Assembly: GCA_965249895.1 (NCBI GenBank)
Contig: CBDFNC010000004.1
Span: 620,001 to 684,000, forward strand
Direction: 5' to 3'
Source: CBDFNC01 sp965249895
GTDB taxonomy: Bacteria; Pseudomonadota; Gammaproteobacteria; Enterobacterales; CBDFNC01
DNA length: 64,000 nucleotides
Shown: positions 60,098 to 64,000 of the stretch, one piece after another
How positions within the stretch are numbered: the first letter of the stretch is position 1
Layout of the letters: the number at the start of each line of letters is the position of its first letter
The notes under the pieces: model-generated
Database searches by the model: none
Told to the model about the DNA's origin: nothing
What the model saw: the letters and a program-made list of their open reading frames with translations, nothing else
Program-made: the position numbers and the translations under genes

Positions 60098-63013
60098 ATG
60101 GAGACCCTGCTACAACAAGTACGCAATGGACGGATCTGGAATTATTCTGGCGGCATACACCCCGAAGAGTTTAAATCTATTTCCAACACCACAGAAATTA
60201 TAGACGCAGGTGTTCCTGACATCTTAGTGATCCCGGTTGCTCAGCATATTGGTAACAGTGGTGATTTATTGATTAAGGTCGGAGATAAGGTCAAAAAAGG
60301 CCAGGCTTTAACCGCGGCAAACCGTCAGGAGCTGCTGCCGGTACACGCCAGCAGCTCAGGTGAAATCACAGCCATTGAACCCAGACCTAGCAGTCACCCC
60401 TCCGCTATCGAAGAGTTATCCGTTGAAATAACAACGGATAAGCTGGATGAATGGGGAACAAAACACCCAGTAGCAGATTATGAATCAAACACGCCACAAG
60501 CCCTGATTTCAGTACTACAGCATGCGGGCATCGCGGGTATGGGCGGAGCAGGCTTTCCTACGCACAGTAAGCTGACTTTTGCCAAAGAGGTCGAATTTCT
60601 AATCATTAACGGTGTCGAGTGTGAACCCTATATCACCTCGGACGACAGGTTAATGCGTGAATATGCCGAGGAATTAGTTAAGGGTATAGAAATCCTTAGC
60701 TATATTGTTAAACCAAAATTAACCCTGCTAGCCATAGAAGATAATAAGCCCCAAGCCATAGAGCTACTTCAAAAGTTTAACAGCACCAACTTCAGGGTAA
60801 CATCTGTTCCCACTAAGTATCCTTCCGGGGGAGAAAAACAACTGATTGAAGTGCTCACGGGTAAGCAGGTTCCCCAAGGCGGTTACCCCACCTCAGTGGG
60901 TGTTGTCATGCAAAACGTGGGAACCGCATTTGCTGTAAAGCGTGCCATCATTGACGGTGAACCCCTTATCTCTCGTGTCGTCACAGTAACGGGCCATGCC
61001 GTGGAGAACCAGGGAAATGCAATGACTCGCCTGGGTACACCTGTCCAATATTTGCTGGATCTATTTAAACTCCACCGAGGCGGTGATCAAAAGCTTGTTA
61101 TGGGTGGGCCTATGATGGGCTTTAACCTGCCCCATAGTAATATACCCATAGTAAAAACCAGCAACTGTATTATCGCACCCACGCATAAAGAGATGCCCCC
61201 GCCAGGACGCGAGATGCCTTGTATTCGCTGTGGCGAATGTGCCGCGGCTTGCCCGGCCGGTTTATTACCCCAGCAGCTACTTTGGTATGCGCAGGCCAAA
61301 GATAATGACAAAATAAAAGAGTATAACCTGTTTGACTGTATCGAATGCGGTGCGTGTGCGTACGTCTGTCCGAGTGAGATCCCGTTAGTTGAATACTACC
61401 GCATCGCTAAGGCAGATATTCGGGAACAACAACAAGAAGCTCATAAAGCAGATATTGCCAGGCAGCGCCATGAAGCACGCCAGGAAAGGCTTGAGCGCGA
61501 CAAAGCTAAACGCGAAGCCAAGCACAAAGCAGCTGCCGATAAGCGAAGGGGACAGCTCAAGAAAAATGCAGATGGTGAGGATCCGGTAGCTGCCGCTCTT
61601 GCACGCGTAAAAGCCAAACAGAATTCAGCAGATATGACCAATAGCAAAGAGGCGTTATTACCAGATAACGCTGATGCCATCAAAGCACGAGCTCAGCGCA
61701 AGGAACAGGCAAGAAAAAGAAAAGCAGAAAAACAACAGAATAGTACAATGTCGGCAGAAGTACTTGACGAAAAAGCGGGTGCTAAATCTTCAGTTGCAGC
61801 AGCTATCGCCCGAGCCAAAGCCAAAAAACTGGCGCAGGCTGGATCAAGTGATGAAGTTGCCCAGTCAGAAGCTAAAACCGATAGTAAGTCCGCCGTTGCC
61901 GCCGCCATTGCTCGCGCCAAAGCCAAAAAATCTGCACAGGCTAAATCAAGCGATGCAGATGAAATAACCGAAGCAGACGATAAAACCGATAAAAAATCCG
62001 CCGTTGCCACCGCCATTGCTCGCGCCAAAGCCAAAAAATCGGCACAGGCTAAATCAAGCGATGCAGATGAAATAACCGAAGCAGACGATAAAGCCGATAA
62101 AAAGTCCGCTGTCGCCGCCGCCATTGCTCGCGCCAAAGCCAAAAAAGCGGCACAGGCTAAATCAAGCGATGCAGATGAAATAACCGAAGCAGACGATAAA
62201 GCCGATAAAACGTCCGCTGTCGCCGCCGCCATTGCTCGCGCCAAAGCCAAAAAAGCGGCGCAGGCTAAATCAAGCGATGCAGATGAAATAACCGAAGCAG
62301 ACGATAAAAAATCCGCTGTCGCCGCCGCCATTGCTCGCGCCAAAGCCAAAAAAGCGGCGCAGGCTAAATCAAGCGATGCAGATGAAATAACCGAAGCCGA
62401 CGATAAAACCGATAAAAAGTCCGCCGTTGCCGCCGCCATTGCTCGCGCCAAAGCCAAAAAAGCGGCGCAGGCTAAATCAAGCGATGCAGATGAAATAACC
62501 GAAGCAGACGATAAAAAATCCGCTGTCGCCGCCGCCATTGCTCGCGCCAAAGCCAAAAAAGCGGCGCAGGCTAAATCAAGCGATGCAGATGAAATAACCG
62601 AAGCCGACGATAAAACCGATAAAAAGTCCGCCGTTGCCGCCGCCATTGCTCGCGCCAAAGCCAAAAAAGCGGCGCAGGCTAAATCAAGCGATGCAGATGA
62701 AATAACCGGCGCAGACGATAAAGCCGATAAAAAGTCCGCTGTCGCCGCCGCCATTGCTCGCGCCAAAGCCAAAAAAGCGGCGCAGGCTAAATCAAGCGAT
62801 GCAGATGAAATTGCCGGATCAGACGATAAAGCCGATAAAAAGTCCGCCGTTACCGCCGCCATAGCTCGCGCCAAAGCCAAAAAAGCGGCGCAGGCTAAAT
62901 CAAGCGATGCAGATGAAATAACCGGCGCACACGATAAAGCCGATAAAAAGTCCGCTGTCGCCGCCGCAATTGCCAAAGCGACAGCCAGAAAACAAGTAAA
63001 TAAAGGTGAATAA
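60098..63013 (+). CDS. rsxC: Electron transport complex subunit RsxC/RnfC with long repeat tail
   Basis: 971 residues. The conserved core (1-~450) has GMGGAGFPTHSKLTF (NADH/FMN-binding), NGVECEPYITSDDRLMREYA and two 4Fe-4S motifs, CIRCGECAAACPAG and CIECGACAYVCPSE. From residue ~450 there is a charged helical region, then about 11-12 copies of a 33- or 36-residue repeat, KSAVAAAIARAKAKKAAQAK plus an acidic SSDADEITEADDK part. It takes electrons from NADH. Long Ala-rich tails are usual in enterobacterial RsxC (740 aa in E. coli), but this one is longer and very regular. rsxD overlaps the stop (TAATG). Confidence 0.94.
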   Translation: METLLQQVRNGRIWNYSGGIHPEEFKSISNTTEIIDAGVPDILVIPVAQHIGNSGDLLIKVGDKVKKGQALTAANRQELLPVHASSSGEITAIEPRPSSHPSAIEELSVEITTDKLDEWGTKHPVADYESNTPQALISVLQHAGIAGMGGAGFPTHSKLTFAKEVEFLIINGVECEPYITSDDRLMREYAEELVKGIEILSYIVKPKLTLLAIEDNKPQAIELLQKFNSTNFRVTSVPTKYPSGGEKQLIEVLTGKQVPQGGYPTSVGVVMQNVGTAFAVKRAIIDGEPLISRVVTVTGHAVENQGNAMTRLGTPVQYLLDLFKLHRGGDQKLVMGGPMMGFNLPHSNIPIVKTSNCIIAPTHKEMPPPGREMPCIRCGECAAACPAGLLPQQLLWYAQAKDNDKIKEYNLFDCIECGACAYVCPSEIPLVEYYRIAKADIREQQQEAHKADIARQRHEARQERLERDKAKREAKHKAAADKRRGQLKKNADGEDPVAAALARVKAKQNSADMTNSKEALLPDNADAIKARAQRKEQARKRKAEKQQNSTMSAEVLDEKAGAKSSVAAAIARAKAKKLAQAGSSDEVAQSEAKTDSKSAVAAAIARAKAKKSAQAKSSDADEITEADDKTDKKSAVATAIARAKAKKSAQAKSSDADEITEADDKADKKSAVAAAIARAKAKKAAQAKSSDADEITEADDKADKTSAVAAAIARAKAKKAAQAKSSDADEITEADDKKSAVAAAIARAKAKKAAQAKSSDADEITEADDKTDKKSAVAAAIARAKAKKAAQAKSSDADEITEADDKKSAVAAAIARAKAKKAAQAKSSDADEITEADDKTDKKSAVAAAIARAKAKKAAQAKSSDADEITGADDKADKKSAVAAAIARAKAKKAAQAKSSDADEIAGSDDKADKKSAVTAAIARAKAKKAAQAKSSDADEITGAHDKADKKSAVAAAIAKATARKQVNKGE
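61784..62988 (+). repeat. 108/99-bp coding tandem repeats in rsxC
   Basis: The core ATTGCTCGCGCCAAAGCC recurs at steps of 108, 108, 108, 99, 108, 99, 108, 108 and 108 bp. The 99-bp units lack the three codons TDK or ADK. The alternating 108/99 pattern in the middle shows a higher-order 207-bp duplication. The outer units are more divergent than the inner ones. Confidence 0.92.
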
Positions 63014-64000
63014 TGCTCTTTAAGCTCTCCTCCTCTCCACATGTAAGAGCAAAATTAAGAACGCCCCAGTTAATGAGGTTGGTGATTTATTGCCTTATTC
63101 CTGGCATTGCTGCCCAATGGTATTTTTTTGGTTGGGGTAACTTGATCCAGATTGCACTTGCATGCTTCACCGCCCTGCTTTGTGAGGGCCTCTACTACAA
63201 AGTTAGAAAACGTCCGGCAATACCCTACCTCTCGGATTGCAGCGCATTGCTTACCGCAGTGCTGATTGGCGTATCCCTACCACCTATGGCGCCGTGGTGG
63301 CTCGTAGTGATGGGCACGGCGTTTGCGATTATTATTGCCAAAAACCTGTACGGAGGAATGGGACAAAATCTGTTTAACCCGGCTATGGTTGCATACGTCT
63401 TATTGCTGATCTCGTTTCCCGTTCAGATGACAAGTTGGCTTCCCCCTGCACCGCTCATGCTCCATGAGAATAGTCTGCTTGATGCCATATATAGTATATT
63501 CACGGGATATTCCTTCGACGGGTACAGTGTTCACCAGCTCCGGGAAGGGATTGATGGTGCCACCATGGCCACACCTCTGGATCAACTTAAGACGGGCCTT
63601 ACACTCGGACTAACCAGCAGCGAGATCATGAAGCAAGATATATACAGCTTTCTTTCTGGTGTAGGCGTCGAATGGGTAAACATAGGGTTTTTAATCGGTG
63701 GGCTAATTCTGCTTAAGCGCAGGGCAATTTCCTGGCATATACCTGTCAGCTTTTTAGTCGCGCTGTTTTTCTACTCTTTGGTAGGTTTTATGCTCCACCC
63801 AGACGGTACTGGCAGCCCGCTTCTGCACCTATTTTCCGGCGCCACTATGCTTGGTGCGTTTTTTATTCTAACCGACCCAGTGACGGCTTCCACTACCGTA
63901 AAAGGCCGCTTGGTTTATGGCGCCCTGGTGGCATTTTTGGTTTACTGTATCCGCACCTGGGGCGGCTATCCCGACGCGGTAGCCTTTGCAGTTTTGATGG
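63013..64000 (+). CDS. rsxD: Electron transport complex subunit RsxD/RnfD (3' end outside window)
   Basis: Starts at the ATG that overlaps the rsxC stop and stays open to the last base (329 codons). Multi-helix membrane protein with the family N-terminus FKLSSSPHVRAKLRTPQLM, NLYGGMGQNLFNPAMVAYV, the FMN-linking Thr region DGATMATPLD, and ATMLGAFFILTDPVTAS. It is the FMN-bearing subunit of the complex. rsxG, rsxE and others should follow outside the window. Confidence 0.94.
   Translation, partial: MLFKLSSSPHVRAKLRTPQLMRLVIYCLIPGIAAQWYFFGWGNLIQIALACFTALLCEGLYYKVRKRPAIPYLSDCSALLTAVLIGVSLPPMAPWWLVVMGTAFAIIIAKNLYGGMGQNLFNPAMVAYVLLLISFPVQMTSWLPPAPLMLHENSLLDAIYSIFTGYSFDGYSVHQLREGIDGATMATPLDQLKTGLTLGLTSSEIMKQDIYSFLSGVGVEWVNIGFLIGGLILLKRRAISWHIPVSFLVALFFYSLVGFMLHPDGTGSPLLHLFSGATMLGAFFILTDPVTASTTVKGRLVYGALVAFLVYCIRTWGGYPDAVAFAVLM

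Noticed and set aside
61784..62988. Regularly spaced repeats as a possible CRISPR array
   Set aside because: The whole array is in frame within rsxC, the repeats are contiguous 99/108-bp units, and there are no unique spacers or cas genes.
61693..63042. 449-codon open frame on the minus strand opposite the rsxC tail
   Set aside because: It mirrors the repeat array of rsxC; the openness follows from the repeated unit lacking stops in that frame. There is no ribosome site and the product would be a low-complexity Ala/Ser repeat.

Overview
The window looks like a chromosome segment from a marine gammaproteobacterium of the Alteromonadales type. The basis is the set of housekeeping proteins: a full MukF-MukE-MukB condensin, CysB, CsrD, PssA, CoA-pyrophosphatase NudL, class I fumarase and a complete start of the Rsx/Rnf operon, all closely resembling gammaproteobacterial versions. 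They are mixed with marine-type accessory genes: PEP-CTERM exported proteins, an Alg8/Alg44-type exopolysaccharide module, a TonB receptor and relics of a GN-class sortase system. This assignment is by recall of family sequences; no search was run.

Layout. 1-9.9 kb: the 3' end of a UvrD-type helicase, a TonB-dependent receptor, an unusual trigger-factor/YkgJ fusion, a PEP-CTERM protein, a FabA-like dehydratase with an AraC regulator and a GNAT enzyme, an MFS transporter and another GNAT enzyme. 10-15 kb: a DCC-family thiol protein and a two-gene RND efflux operon (adaptor plus pump). 15-18.3 kb: a gene-poor stretch, an FAD amine-oxidase-like enzyme, a DUF4250 protein and the wreck of a sortase/sortase-target locus. 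18.5-27.5 kb: a LeuB-like dehydrogenase and a LeuA/CimA-like synthase flank a polysaccharide island (PilZ-HlyD Alg44-like, Alg8-like glycosyltransferase, PL14-like lyase) and two periplasmic solute-binding proteins, one of them broken. 27.5-30.4 kb: a long non-coding stretch, a second PEP-CTERM protein and an IS1595-type insertion sequence whose terminal repeats and 8-bp target duplication can be read directly; its transposase is frameshifted.

30.6-41.5 kb is mostly core metabolism and regulation: Bcr/CflA-type transporter, pssA, aspC-like aminotransferase, class I fumarase, pabB, nudL, cysB with a small upstream ORF, an orphan histidine kinase and a coiled-coil membrane protein. 41.5-49.3 kb holds mukF-mukE-mukB followed by a JetD/DUF2220-like TOPRIM protein in the same operon, with the usual upstream partner cmoM (smtA) reduced to a C-terminal stub. 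49.5-55.1 kb: elyC-like gene, tpiA with a CRP-like site, a TSUP permease, an AAC(3)-family acetyltransferase and uvrB. 55.1-56.9 kb: a long intergenic region with a strong DnaA-box-containing hairpin and an array of six tRNA-Asn units, three of which carry an enlarged, altered anticodon arm. 56.9-64 kb: csrD and rsxA-rsxB-rsxC-rsxD (rsxD runs off the end); RsxC has a long Ala/Lys-rich repeat tail.

The best candidates for something undescribed are the headless trigger factor fused to a cysteine-cluster domain, the MukBEF operon with a Wadjet-type nuclease-like fourth gene, and the tRNA-Asn array with altered anticodon arms. Several loci show reductive decay (sortase system, cmoM, one solute-binding protein, the IS transposase).
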